Below the pieces are notes generated by a model. It ran no database searches and was not told where the DNA came from. It was given only the letters and a program-made list of their open reading frames with translations. From contig JAPLOA010000075.1 of the NCBI GenBank assembly GCA_026400835.1, forward strand, positions 1-64,000: 64,000 nucleotides of DNA, written 5' to 3'. A program made the position numbers and the translations under genes. Below, in pieces: positions 17,977-27,153 of this stretch (positions within the stretch are counted from its first letter, which is position 1; the number at the start of each line of letters is the position of its first letter). The DNA comes from Planctomycetales bacterium (GTDB lineage Bacteria; Planctomycetota; Planctomycetia; Planctomycetales; Planctomycetaceae).

Positions 17977-20637
17977 GTGACCCAGACGACTTCCAACCTG
18001 CAGACGATCAACAACCGGCTTCAGCAACGGCGGGCCGCCCTGGCCTTGATGCGGGCTGGCGTCAAGTCCCGACGTGAAACCGGAGAATCAGGGATCGCAT
18101 GCTGCCACTGGTTATCCGACCAGGTTGACGATTTCATCCGTGGAATCGTGACTCAGCAAACAGAGTCCTTCGGAGTTACTCCCGAAGGTTACGCCGTTGT
18201 CGCCGTCGGAGGCAATGGAAGGCAACGCCCAGCGCCGTTCTCAGACGTCGACCTGCTGCTGATCATGGATGCAAGGAAGCAGGATGCCGTGAAACCCTGC
18301 CTTGCGGCCATCGTGCGTGACTGCTGGGATGCGGGCGTCCAACTGGGCTCAAGTATCAGAGTGCCCAGTGATGTGGTGCGGTTCGCGGGTGAAGATGTTC
18401 AGTTCGCAACCTCGCTGATCGAAACTCGTCTGCTTGCCGGCAACGACAAGCTTCTTGAAACAACTTTGCAGCAGGTGCGATCAAAGGTCTTCAGCCACAA
18501 TTCGGAACGACTGATCCTGAGTCTGGTCGCATCACGTAAGGAAGAATGGACGGCTCGAGGAAACTCAGTCAACCAGTTGGAGCCTGACATTAAGCGATCC
18601 CCGGGAGGCTTGCGGGATCTGCACCTTCTGCGCTGGGTCGCTTTCATTCGCCATGGAGATCCCAATCCGGAGGCACTCCGCAAATCGGGTGAAATCAATG
18701 ACGAGGAACTGAGTGAACTCCATACGTCCGACGAATACCTGACCGCACTCCGACTGGACGTCCATGGTCTGACCAATCTGAAGCAGGACGTGCTCACTCG
18801 GGAGCTGCAGCTTCAACTTGCGGCCAATAGATCAGTACAGCCCACCGATCTGTCAAAGCCCGTCGAAGTGTTCATGACGGAATACTTCGGACACACATCG
18901 CGAGTCGCCGCAGTCGCGCGGCGAGTCGCGGAGGTTCCTCGCAAGCCATCACTGCTCATGCGTCTGAAAAACCGCCTGATGCCGCAAAAATCGGCGCAGG
19001 GCTTTTTGATATTTGATGGCATGTTGCAGGTTCCGGAGCAGGATCTGCCTCGCCTGCAGGATCCTCTTGAGATCCTGAACGTTTTTGTCGCCATGGCAGA
19101 GAGCCGATGCAAACTGTCGCCTGAGCTGCGTCAGGAGATCGGGCGACTGTCGACCGGACTTCCGGAAGAACCCAGCCATGAAGTGACAAATCGCTTTCGC
19201 GATGTCTTGCGATTTGCTGATGGTTTACCGGACACTCTTCGTGCGATGTACGAAACCGGCATTCTGGAGTGGCTGATTCCCCCGTTTTCGGGAGTCCGAA
19301 ACCTCCTGCAGTTTAATCAATATCATAGCTTTACGGTGGATGAACACACGCTGAAAGCGATGGATGAAATGACATCCTTCGCTCATGATGAATCACCGGT
19401 CGGATCGGCATACATGGGCGTTCGACACCGTGCCACTTTGCACCTGGCGATGTTGATGCACGATGTTGGCAAGGGCAGGGGAGGTGATCACAGCATTGTC
19501 GGCGAAGCATTGGCCGAGGACGTTGCCGTTCGCCTGCAGATGGCGGCGAATAAAAAGTCCATGCTGATGTTTCTCGTTCGCTATCACCTGATCATGCCGG
19601 ACCTTGCCTTCCGCCGGGATATTACTGACGCCACCGTTCTGGTCGACTTTGCTCGACTCGTCGGAGCGCCGGAACTTCTGCGAATGCTTTATGTGCTGAC
19701 TGTTGCCGATATCCGTGCGGTTGGGCCCGACGTATGGTCTGACTGGAAAGGTGAATTGCTCGCCGATCTTTATAACCGTGCGATTCAGATTCTGAGCGGA
19801 CGGCCCTACAACCATCTGGAACGAGAACGCCTTCAGATGGTGCGAACAGCCGTTCGCGGATCGATCGTCCCAGTCGGAAGCAAGTCAGATCCCGAATCCT
19901 GGGGCAAATGGGCCGACGAACAATTGGATGCATTGCCCCCGTTCTATTTGATGACCGAACAGCCCGACCGCATCGCTCGCGATCTGGACATGATTCAGCA
20001 GCTCAGCGACGCTGAAGTCAAGATCGAAGGCGAATTTGACCCGGAAACAGAAACCGTCAGTTATCGAGTCTTTGCACCTGGCCGATTCGGACACGGGAGC
20101 TTTCATTGCATCGCGGGAATCCTTTCCGGCCTGCGAATGAACATCCATGCCGCTCAGGTCTGCACAACGTCCAATGGTGTTTTGATCGCTTACTTTCGAG
20201 TGACCGACAATGACTTCACGGGACGAGTTCCTCAGTCTCGGATTGAAGACGTGGCCGTTGCGATTGGCGATGTGCTGACAGCAAAAAAATCCATCGAAAG
20301 TGTTTTCCGCCGCAGCGGTCTCTATCGATTCAATCGCAAAAATCCTGTCATCGTCAGACAGGAGCCCAAAGTCGGCATCGACAACGACTGCTCAGAGCGA
20401 TTCACCGTTGTTGACGTTTTCGCAACGGATACTCAGGGGTTGCTCTACACCCTGGCCCACACTCTGTTCAACCATGGCCTGACGGTCCATCTGGCCCGCA
20501 TTGCCACAAATATTGATCAGGTTGTCGACGTATTCTACGTGATGGATGAACATCAGCGCAAACTGGAAGATCCAGAACGAATTGAGAAACTGAAATCGTC
20601 GCTTTTTGAAGAAATTAAACTCATCAGCGGTTCCTGA
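17977..20637 (+). CDS. glnD: [protein-PII] uridylyltransferase/uridylyl-removing enzyme
   Basis: The 886-residue protein has the full GlnD layout. The nucleotidyltransferase domain carries VAVGGNGRQRPAPFSDVD (glycines about 78-81; aspartates 90 and 92). It is followed by the PII-uridylyltransferase helical region (RSPGGLRDLHLLRWVAF). The HD domain has LMHDVGKGRGGDHS (His495, Asp496). Two C-terminal ACT-like regions follow (about 695-745 and 805-880, FTVVDVFATDTQGLLYTL). GlnD modifies and demodifies the PII signal protein in response to glutamine. No PII gene (glnB/glnK) is in the window. The start is GTG at 17977; an in-frame ATG at 18049 is an alternative. Confidence 0.93.
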   Translation: MTQTTSNLQTINNRLQQRRAALALMRAGVKSRRETGESGIACCHWLSDQVDDFIRGIVTQQTESFGVTPEGYAVVAVGGNGRQRPAPFSDVDLLLIMDARKQDAVKPCLAAIVRDCWDAGVQLGSSIRVPSDVVRFAGEDVQFATSLIETRLLAGNDKLLETTLQQVRSKVFSHNSERLILSLVASRKEEWTARGNSVNQLEPDIKRSPGGLRDLHLLRWVAFIRHGDPNPEALRKSGEINDEELSELHTSDEYLTALRLDVHGLTNLKQDVLTRELQLQLAANRSVQPTDLSKPVEVFMTEYFGHTSRVAAVARRVAEVPRKPSLLMRLKNRLMPQKSAQGFLIFDGMLQVPEQDLPRLQDPLEILNVFVAMAESRCKLSPELRQEIGRLSTGLPEEPSHEVTNRFRDVLRFADGLPDTLRAMYETGILEWLIPPFSGVRNLLQFNQYHSFTVDEHTLKAMDEMTSFAHDESPVGSAYMGVRHRATLHLAMLMHDVGKGRGGDHSIVGEALAEDVAVRLQMAANKKSMLMFLVRYHLIMPDLAFRRDITDATVLVDFARLVGAPELLRMLYVLTVADIRAVGPDVWSDWKGELLADLYNRAIQILSGRPYNHLERERLQMVRTAVRGSIVPVGSKSDPESWGKWADEQLDALPPFYLMTEQPDRIARDLDMIQQLSDAEVKIEGEFDPETETVSYRVFAPGRFGHGSFHCIAGILSGLRMNIHAAQVCTTSNGVLIAYFRVTDNDFTGRVPQSRIEDVAVAIGDVLTAKKSIESVFRRSGLYRFNRKNPVIVRQEPKVGIDNDCSERFTVVDVFATDTQGLLYTLAHTLFNHGLTVHLARIATNIDQVVDVFYVMDEHQRKLEDPERIEKLKSSLFEEIKLISGS

Positions 20638-20729
20638 ATCTGCATTGATGCCCCCATCTGCAGGACGCTTGACCGACTCTGGTCCTCAAATCTTCGCGTA
20701 TCGCGTGGATGTGCCCCTCACGAAACGAT

Positions 20730-20768
20730 AAAAAGACCCGTCTGTGAAGTCTCGCTCCACAGAACGGG
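20730..20768 (-). terminator. intrinsic terminator of the DUF1080/GSDH gene
   Basis: On the minus strand CCCGTTCTGTG pairs with CACAGACGGG (one bulged T) around an 11-base loop, followed by TCTTTTTATC. It sits 22 bases after the stop at 20791, the expected position, and separates this gene from the convergent glnD. Confidence 0.78.
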
Positions 20769-20790
20769 ATAGCTGTACTCACCACTTGAT

Positions 20791-22731
20791 CTACGGAGCA
20801 GGATCGAACCTATAGATTCCCTGACCGTTGATCGTCTCCAGCATGTAGTACACCTCACCAGCCTCGTCCTCACCAAACGACAAGACGGGGAAACCTGTAC
20901 TGGCAATGCCCATGTTGCGAGTCACTTTGCCAAGACTCTCGTCATATTTGAGGGCCCAGATCCGACCACTGATGAAGTCTGCATACACATACATTCCCTC
21001 AAGTTCTGGTAATCGAGTCCCCCGGTAGACAAAGCCTCCGGTAATAGACTTGCCAATCTGGTGGTCATATTCCCAGACGGGAGCCTCCGGCGGATCGGCA
21101 ATTTCGACGGTCTTGTTGTTAAACGGATAAGAGGCTTCACGAATACTCCAGCCGTAGTTGCCGCCGCGTTTAACGAGATTCACTTCTTCCCAGAAATCCT
21201 GACCGACGTCTGCAGCCCAAATGTCTCCGGTCTTTCGATCAATGCTCATCCTCCACACGTTACGGAATCCATACGCGTAGATTTCTGGTTGAGCCCCCTC
21301 ACGACTCAGAAACGGGTTATCAGCCGGAATCGCATAGTGCTTTCCATCCTGCTCATGATCGACGTCAATCCGCAGCATCGATCCCATCCAGGTCTTCAGA
21401 TTCTGGCCATGTCCAAGTGGATCGTTTCGACCACCACCATCACCAAGAGCAATGTAGAGATAACCATCTTGACCAAATGCAATCGACCCTCCATTGTGGT
21501 TTGCAAACGGCTGAGGAATCTTCATCACGACCTGCTCACTGGCGGGATCTGCACGATTCGGATCGTTTGCTAACACTTTGAATCGGGAAACGATCGACAT
21601 CCGAGGTTCAGTGGACGAACTGTAGTAGACGTAGAAATATCCGTTTGTCTTGTAGTTCGGATGAAATGCAAATCCCATCAGACCTTCTTCATTGTCTTTT
21701 CGCCAGTCCTGAACTCTGTCGCTCAGGTCAGCAAAAAGAGTTGCCAACTGAGCTTTGGGATCATTGGGAAACATATAAATCGTTCCCCGTTGTGTTGCGA
21801 CGAAGTTTCGATTGCTGCCGTCACCAGCATGAGTCAGCACCATCGGTCGCAAAGTTGTGATCCGCCCGTCTTCGTCAGCCCCCTCAAAGCCTTCCCATTT
21901 CAACTCAGGGAATGCAGCAACGCCCTTTAACGGCAGATGGCCATCAACCGGATCCGTCACACTACCATCAGCGGACAGAACTCGTAATTTGATGTTACGA
22001 AATGCGACGGGATCATTGTGATCCTGCAAACAAATGTGGCCTTTGCCTGCCTTTCCGAATTGAGGAAATGCGGCGAACTTGCTGGCCGCAACTCGCTTGT
22101 TCCATTCCTCATCGCCTTTATGAAAATAGAAGTAGCTGACACCATTAACGGCAACTTCACACTGCTTTGGAGACAGTCGAAGGTAGACATGATTCCATTC
22201 TCCAGCAGGACGAGTCGCATCATCGACGTCAGTCCCTTTGAAGCCCACCTGGTTTTCGAACATCGTCGCCCACTCTGGCTTCACCGGTTTGTAAAGTTGA
22301 TACAACCAGCCAGCCTTCTGTGGATCTCGTCCATCAACGTTGTCCTGAATCTGGACTTCTGGACCGCTGTGCCACGGCTTAGCCTGATCCTCGGTCACAT
22401 GAAACATGATGCCACTGTTGCCACCTTTTGAGATGCGATACTCGAGTGACAATTCAAAGTTTTCATATTGTTCCGTCGTCACGATATCGCCAGCGCCTTT
22501 GCCGACGCGTTCAAGCAGACCGTCTTTGACAACCCAACCGTCACTGATCTTGTCCGACTTGTAGTTCCGCCATCCTTCAGTCGATTTGCCATCGAACAGC
22601 ATTTGCCAGCCACCACGTTTCTCTGACTCCGACAGACCGATCCGAGCCTCATCGGCAAGACCGCGGTTTGCGTGACTGATCGCGATAACGAGCAAAGAAA
22701 CCCTAAGGACGCTTTGCGTGAAAAAATTCAT
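20791..22731 (-). CDS. DUF1080 domain fused to PQQ-dependent sugar dehydrogenase-like propeller
   Basis: Using the ATG at 22731, which starts a signal peptide (MNFFTQSVLRVSLLVIAISH), the protein has 646 residues. Residues about 40-230 are a DUF1080 (3-keto-disaccharide hydrolase, LamG-like) domain: WQMLFDGKSTEGWRNYKSD, FHVTEDQAKPWHSGPEVQI and HVYLRLSPKQCEVAVNG. Residues about 255-640 are a glucose/sorbosone dehydrogenase-type propeller: FAFHPNYKTNGYFYVYYSS, HNGGSIAFGQDGYLYIALGD, GFRNVWRMSIDRKTGDIWAADVGQ. The fusion suggests one exported enzyme that both binds and oxidises or cleaves oligosaccharides. Such fusions are common in planctomycetes; the substrate is unknown. Confidence 0.9.
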   Translation of the reverse strand: MNFFTQSVLRVSLLVIAISHANRGLADEARIGLSESEKRGGWQMLFDGKSTEGWRNYKSDKISDGWVVKDGLLERVGKGAGDIVTTEQYENFELSLEYRISKGGNSGIMFHVTEDQAKPWHSGPEVQIQDNVDGRDPQKAGWLYQLYKPVKPEWATMFENQVGFKGTDVDDATRPAGEWNHVYLRLSPKQCEVAVNGVSYFYFHKGDEEWNKRVAASKFAAFPQFGKAGKGHICLQDHNDPVAFRNIKLRVLSADGSVTDPVDGHLPLKGVAAFPELKWEGFEGADEDGRITTLRPMVLTHAGDGSNRNFVATQRGTIYMFPNDPKAQLATLFADLSDRVQDWRKDNEEGLMGFAFHPNYKTNGYFYVYYSSSTEPRMSIVSRFKVLANDPNRADPASEQVVMKIPQPFANHNGGSIAFGQDGYLYIALGDGGGRNDPLGHGQNLKTWMGSMLRIDVDHEQDGKHYAIPADNPFLSREGAQPEIYAYGFRNVWRMSIDRKTGDIWAADVGQDFWEEVNLVKRGGNYGWSIREASYPFNNKTVEIADPPEAPVWEYDHQIGKSITGGFVYRGTRLPELEGMYVYADFISGRIWALKYDESLGKVTRNMGIASTGFPVLSFGEDEAGEVYYMLETINGQGIYRFDPAP

Positions 22732-22916
22732 CGTGTCATCTTTTCTGACAGAGGTAGTAAACAATGCCGACAATCAGGAGAGGCAGCGATTCATTGTAAT
22801 GTGGCGGGAGTCATGTGTCGCGGGTCGCACTGGCCGTCGTCAATTTTCAGTCGCTGCCAGATGCCAGTAAGTCCTGGCCGGAAGTTGTTCCCGATTTCTG
22901 CAGAAAATGGCCATCC

Positions 22917-24419
22917 ATGAAGCAGACGGACTTCCGAAATACTCGAATCCTGCCCGTCGGCGATATCCGTCGTGCTGGTGCGATTGTCTTCGAGATCACT
23001 GACACCCGTCGATGTGCCTTCGGTGAAGATGCAATTATCTCACGTTCCCTTGCCATCTTTGCGGCTCTGATGCTGACTTTTGGTGGCGTCTTTACCGTTC
23101 GGGATTACGCAAGAACTCAGCCACAGCCTCTGGTCGCATCAGTGGATGCTCCGGACCGTATTTCCAGCCAGCAGCCACAATACCTGAGCAAGGACATTCG
23201 TGACCTGCAGGTGATGCAAGACCGCGTGCTGGCAGACAATCCACTGGAGGACGAGACGGAATTGCCGCTGGGTGAGATTGTTCCTGCGGAATGGCGAGTT
23301 GTTGTGCTTGAACACACCGACCCCAATGGCACTCGTCATATCATCGAACGTGGGATGCCACTTGATGAAATTGAAGCCGATTTCAATGTTGCCATCGCTT
23401 CACCACAAGATGGGGCAATTGAAGCTGAACTCGATCCATCGGCAACAACTGAACTCAACGATCCTCGAGCCAGTCTCTCCGACGCCCCGGTCGATCTCAC
23501 CGGAGCGTCCAGCACTGTTGGGGATGGTCTCGTTGTTTTGACCGGTCACCAGACCGAGCCAATCGCTGCAGATCCTGCCAACCGGGCCTGCAGGGCAGGA
23601 CATTCGAATTATGTTCGAGCGGCCTCAGAACGAATATTCATTGAACGTCGCGGTCTGTCCAGAATCACGACCCAGCCCCTCGCTATCGGCAGCACGATCT
23701 TCGTCGATCTCCCGGAACACGGCATCTCCGCCGACTTTACGGTCCGCGAAATTCGCCCTTGCCCGACACCAAGTGCTGACGACGGCTACCTCGTCACCAC
23801 CAAGTTCATCCACGAGAACGCCGAGATCCTGGATCTGCGGATTCAAGGTTCCGACAACTCCATTGGCACAACCGCCAGCCATCCGTTCTGGAGCGAAGAC
23901 CGTCAGCAGTTTGTCGCAGCAGGAGACCTGCGAGTCGGCGAAAACCTGCAGCTCGCTGACGACACAACTCGCCGCGTCGAATCAATCACCCTTCGCCCCA
24001 ATCGCGAAACCGTATACAACATCGAAGTCGACGGAGAACATGTCTTCTACGTCGGCGAAGGTGGCGTGCTGGTGCACAATGAGTGTCGACGACGGTACAT
24101 AACTTATCGCGGAATTGACCCCACTAATGGAAAGATCTATGTTGGACGAAGCAGCGGTCCAGTTTGGATGAGCGCCAAACAGATCCTCAGCCGAAGATTA
24201 TCCGGCCATCACCGAGGTACGTTAAAGAATGCTGTTGTGGATATGGAAGCTGTTGGGAAAAAATCCGCGAGGTACGCCATTCGTGGACGAGAACAAATGC
24301 TGATGGATAACCTCTCTGCGGCAGGGCGACTGACAGATCAGATTCGAGGAATTTCCATTTCAAACCCTCGCATCAAGAAGTATCTGAATGCGGCAAAATC
24401 ACTCTTTGGATTGCTTTGA
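22917..24419 (+). CDS. Hint-domain polymorphic toxin with C-terminal GIY-YIG-like nuclease
   Basis: The 500-residue protein has one membrane helix (SLAIFAALMLTFGGVF), about 150 acidic residues, then a Hint (intein-like) half with GTTASHPFWS, RVGENLQLADD and YNIEVDGEHVFYVGEGGVLVHN. Its conserved VHN end is near residue 388. After it comes a 110-residue tip with TYRGIDPTNGKIYVGRSS and AIRGREQMLMDN, whose spaced tyrosines, arginine and glutamate resemble the GIY-YIG nuclease pattern. This is the standard pretoxin layout: a Hint release module and a toxin. The usual Cys-led first Hint block is not evident, so self-cleavage is doubtful. A GTG start at 22815 is the alternative. The next gene is a candidate immunity protein. 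Confidence 0.72.
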   Translation: MKQTDFRNTRILPVGDIRRAGAIVFEITDTRRCAFGEDAIISRSLAIFAALMLTFGGVFTVRDYARTQPQPLVASVDAPDRISSQQPQYLSKDIRDLQVMQDRVLADNPLEDETELPLGEIVPAEWRVVVLEHTDPNGTRHIIERGMPLDEIEADFNVAIASPQDGAIEAELDPSATTELNDPRASLSDAPVDLTGASSTVGDGLVVLTGHQTEPIAADPANRACRAGHSNYVRAASERIFIERRGLSRITTQPLAIGSTIFVDLPEHGISADFTVREIRPCPTPSADDGYLVTTKFIHENAEILDLRIQGSDNSIGTTASHPFWSEDRQQFVAAGDLRVGENLQLADDTTRRVESITLRPNRETVYNIEVDGEHVFYVGEGGVLVHNECRRRYITYRGIDPTNGKIYVGRSSGPVWMSAKQILSRRLSGHHRGTLKNAVVDMEAVGKKSARYAIRGREQMLMDNLSAAGRLTDQIRGISISNPRIKKYLNAAKSLFGLL

Positions 24420-24427
24420 GGACCATT

Positions 24428-24874
24428 ATGAAGCGCCATATTGCAAAGGGTATGAACCATCTCGGAAATGTGCATATTATTAAACTCACTGATGGAAGTT
24501 TTGTAGCTGTGCGACGCCACGAGGGAGCAATTGCAGTGTTGCGAAAACTTTTTCGGTCTACTCCCACTTTGGAAGAAGTACTCAACGTGCCGACGGCTTT
24601 TTTCGGGCACACCGTTGAGACGTGTTTCAAGGATGGAAGCTGGCCGAAGATCGGCAAGTGGCCTAACATTCGGAAAGATCAGTTTCGCGATCCTCCGACG
24701 TACACTGAAGACATATTAAGTCCAGGACGTTTTAACATTCTTGGCGGCAGAGACATGGTCCGCGGCACAGTACGCGACACGATCGGATTGGACCCATTTG
24801 TGATGGATGTCGATCCCGAAGACTTCATCAAAAGAATTGAGAAAAAGGTAGAATTCGGGATTATCGAGCCATGA
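24428..24874 (+). CDS. candidate immunity protein for the upstream Hint toxin
   Basis: The small protein of 148 residues starts at ATG 24428, 8 bases after the toxin stop. A TGAGGA Shine-Dalgarno-like stretch overlaps that stop. It has no signal peptide and no membrane helix. It begins MKRHIAKGMNHLGNVHIIKL and continues with DGSFVAVRRHEGAIAVLRKL; I do not recognise a family. The position directly behind a polymorphic toxin, the tight spacing and the small soluble size are what immunity genes look like, and this is inference only. An upstream in-frame TTG at 24416 overlaps the toxin stop. Confidence 0.6.
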   Translation: MKRHIAKGMNHLGNVHIIKLTDGSFVAVRRHEGAIAVLRKLFRSTPTLEEVLNVPTAFFGHTVETCFKDGSWPKIGKWPNIRKDQFRDPPTYTEDILSPGRFNILGGRDMVRGTVRDTIGLDPFVMDVDPEDFIKRIEKKVEFGIIEP

Positions 24875-25267
24875 ATCCTAGCGACGCTTTGTGACAAGAC
24901 ACGCCTTACACAAGAAGTCTGTCCAACCGATAGCGGAAAACGTGGAGCGGCGGATTGGAAGGTCTGAGACATCCGTCGCTGCAAATGCCGCCTGCGCGGT
25001 AGTCGAGCTGTCGGGTACGATTTTTGAGTGACGTTTGGGCCACTGCCGGACTGCGCTCGCGGCCTGTAATCCGGGTGCGTTTGCTTGCGCTGTTATCGGT
25101 AGTCAGGACCAATGGCAATGAACTGCCGCAAACAAGTTCGGTCGGAGTCTCCATCCAGAAATGCAGCATTCGTGCATTCACATATCCTTCGCTGTCACAT
25201 TCATGAATAGATCTCCTGTAAGGCTCCCCTTCTATGTCTCACGTGTTCAGAAGAAGGGCTTGAATCC
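24875..25267. other. intergenic region between the toxin locus and the C1 genes
   Basis: About 390 bases without a convincing gene on either strand; short frames exist but resemble nothing. It could hold remains of an older toxin-locus end, but I see no identifiable fragment. Confidence 0.5.
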
Positions 25268-25300
25268 AACTCCGGTGAGACCGACCGGAGTTGTTTTCTT
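25268..25300 (+). terminator. intrinsic terminator-like hairpin
   Basis: AACTCCGGT (25268-25276) and ACCGGAGTT (25284-25292) form a perfect 9-bp stem with a 7-base loop, followed by GTTTTCTT on the plus strand. The T-rich tail points to plus-strand transcripts from the toxin/immunity locus. It also sits just past the end of the minus-strand small ORF at 25302. Confidence 0.75.
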
Positions 25301-25301
25301 C

Positions 25302-25499
25302 TCAGCTCGAAACGGATTCAGTCACATCGCTCGCAGTGACCAATGCGTAGATTTTTCCAGACACCTCAGCGACATCTGCAGGATGTGTGTCGCGAGAGGC
25401 TGTCAGTCGAACTTCTGATAGTCGGCCATAGAGTGACATCGCCAAAAATTCGCCAATTGCTATGCATTGAAGATCGTCACGCCAATCCTTGCCTATCAC
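25302..25499 (-). CDS. small ORF coupled to beta-RFAP synthase, function unknown
   Basis: This 65-residue frame starts at GTG 25499, inside the last codons of the beta-RFAP synthase gene (23-base overlap), and its stop abuts the hairpin at 25268-25292. It has no family resemblance that I recognise. The sequence begins MIGKDWRDDLQCIAIGEFLA and is short for a domain. Translational coupling and the flush terminator argue that it is real. A fortuitous frame is the alternative. Confidence 0.4.
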   Translation of the reverse strand: MIGKDWRDDLQCIAIGEFLAMSLYGRLSEVRLTASRDTHPADVAEVSGKIYALVTASDVTESVSS

Positions 25500-26472
25500 T
25501 CACTTCCGGACATTCTGTACGCAGCGAGGCTCCGATATTGAGCGGTTCAGCGATGTCGACTCGGAGCTGTGTGCCATCGATATCTGGCGGAATACGATCG
25601 ACAATTGACTGAGCATGTTCGATCGATGAGGCAGGGATGCTGATGCCCGGCCCCCATGATGACTGAGCAGCTCCGTGAATCCCTGCCGCACGCAACATGG
25701 CGACGAGTCTTCTAATCACGGGATGAGCAAAGATATCGCCTTGTTCAGATGCATAAAATCGCCCAACAGCATCACCATACTCTTCAATGCTAACGGAGAA
25801 TCTTTCGAACTCCTCGTTTCGGATCGCCGGCACAAGACAATCATTGATCCGGCTTACCAACGACTCCACCAACGACTTGGACATGATGGTTCGTTGATTA
25901 AAGAACGAGCGTTCTCGATCCCCACAAAGTCCCTGAGCGTTCGATGGCCGAATCAAGACAAATCGCCAAGCTTCAGGCATCGCAATTCGCTCAACTTTTC
26001 TTGGCTGCGAGTCGGTATCGGGTACTCCATGATCAATTAAAAAACCACCATCACGGAATCCAACAGTCCCAATCGCAGATCTCTCCGCACGTTGAGCAAG
26101 ATCCGCCAGCCGATAAGGATCATGGATCGCTCGATGATTAGCCAGAAGTGCTGCGGCCGCAGCAATCGCAAGGCCAAGCTGAGTACCGCCGCCGAGCCCC
26201 GTGTGAAACGGAACTTCAGATTTCACGGACAGTTCAACAGCCGGTAGCGACAGCGTATGACGAATCTTCTGCAAAAACTCAGCAACACGACCTGTCGTCT
26301 CCAAAGATGCTGAGATCTGATCAACAGCAGCCGTAGTATTCCTGATCGCGATTCGCCAGGACGGTTGTCGCAGCATGACTCCAACGCCACCAAATCGCCA
26401 ACCCGTCTGGGGAGTTCCGCAGATCAATCCGAAGTGCAGTCGAGATCCCGTTATTACTTGTACGTTCATCAT
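25477..26472 (-). CDS. beta-ribofuranosylaminobenzene 5'-phosphate synthase (GHMP kinase fold)
   Basis: The 331-residue protein opens with VQVITGSRLHFGLICGTPQT and has the GHMP kinase phosphate loop variant PFHTGLGGGTQLGLAIAAA. It has no kinase role in this branch: beta-RFAP synthase condenses 4-hydroxybenzoate-type acceptors with PRPP in the first committed step of tetrahydromethanopterin synthesis. Planctomycetes have tetrahydromethanopterin-linked C1 genes. Its start overlaps the end of the DUF447 gene by 4 bases, so the two are probably translated together. A general GHMP-family protein is the alternative. Confidence 0.87.
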   Translation of the reverse strand: MMNVQVITGSRLHFGLICGTPQTGWRFGGVGVMLRQPSWRIAIRNTTAAVDQISASLETTGRVAEFLQKIRHTLSLPAVELSVKSEVPFHTGLGGGTQLGLAIAAAAALLANHRAIHDPYRLADLAQRAERSAIGTVGFRDGGFLIDHGVPDTDSQPRKVERIAMPEAWRFVLIRPSNAQGLCGDRERSFFNQRTIMSKSLVESLVSRINDCLVPAIRNEEFERFSVSIEEYGDAVGRFYASEQGDIFAHPVIRRLVAMLRAAGIHGAAQSSWGPGISIPASSIEHAQSIVDRIPPDIDGTQLRVDIAEPLNIGASLRTECPEVSDRQGLA

Positions 26473-27041
26473 ACAGAGCCTTGTTCATGGCCACTGATGA
26501 ATTCGTCCAGCATCGCGAATGCTGACAGTTCCTGCGGCCCTCCTGTTTTTTCAACAGCCGATCGCATCGGGATCAATGCCGACAAAACATCTTCACGAGA
26601 CAGAATATGCAGGCGTGTCGCAAGGATGGCGGCTTCCAATACCGCGTGACGAGCTCGATTGAATCCAAAAAACGGTCGGCGTTCGCCTCGATAGACAATC
26701 GTGGATGGCATTCGACTGCGTGCTTCGGACGCGTCGACATGGTCAACAGTAAACTCAAACCAGCGACAGCAATCTTTCAGCACATAACCATCGGTGACCG
26801 ATGCTCTCACAACATCGGGATTGGTTTCCAGGCGTCCAATTGCGGCCCGGGCAATCACCTCGACCTGATCCACAACATGGAAGACGCCACATCGCATCGT
26901 TGAAAGATTATGAAACGTCGTAGAAGGCTGAAACGGGCGCAGAAGGAGACGCTCGAAATCCCCTTCAATAATCGGCCCCATCGGAGCGACGTTCAGAGAA
27001 CCCGCAGAATCAATGCTGGTAACGATGCCTTCAACAATCAT
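26469..27041 (-). CDS. DUF447 family protein (tetrahydromethanopterin-linked)
   Basis: The 190-residue protein begins MIVEGIVTSIDSAGSLNVAPMGPI, the typical DUF447 opening, and has ARHAVLEAAILATRLHIL and VEKTGGPQE in the C-terminal half. The N-terminal region resembles a flavin-reductase-like beta barrel. DUF447 genes accompany C1-transfer and methanopterin genes in methylotrophs and methanogens, where a role in cofactor synthesis is suspected but not settled. Here it overlaps the beta-RFAP synthase gene by 4 bases, which supports that link. Confidence 0.87.
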   Translation of the reverse strand: MIVEGIVTSIDSAGSLNVAPMGPIIEGDFERLLLRPFQPSTTFHNLSTMRCGVFHVVDQVEVIARAAIGRLETNPDVVRASVTDGYVLKDCCRWFEFTVDHVDASEARSRMPSTIVYRGERRPFFGFNRARHAVLEAAILATRLHILSREDVLSALIPMRSAVEKTGGPQELSAFAMLDEFISGHEQGSV

Positions 27042-27153
27042 GTGACGGAGTGTACAGAATCCTTCGCCAGCGATGTAGGATCAACCGCAAAGAAGTTCTC
27101 GCCCATGAAGCCACGTGGCGTACGGTACATCAATCACGCTTCTGATGGCAGGT

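Noticed and set aside
24906-25181. 91-codon minus-strand frame downstream of the toxin locus
   Set aside because: Composition and sequence resemble no protein, and it has no start or neighbour context.
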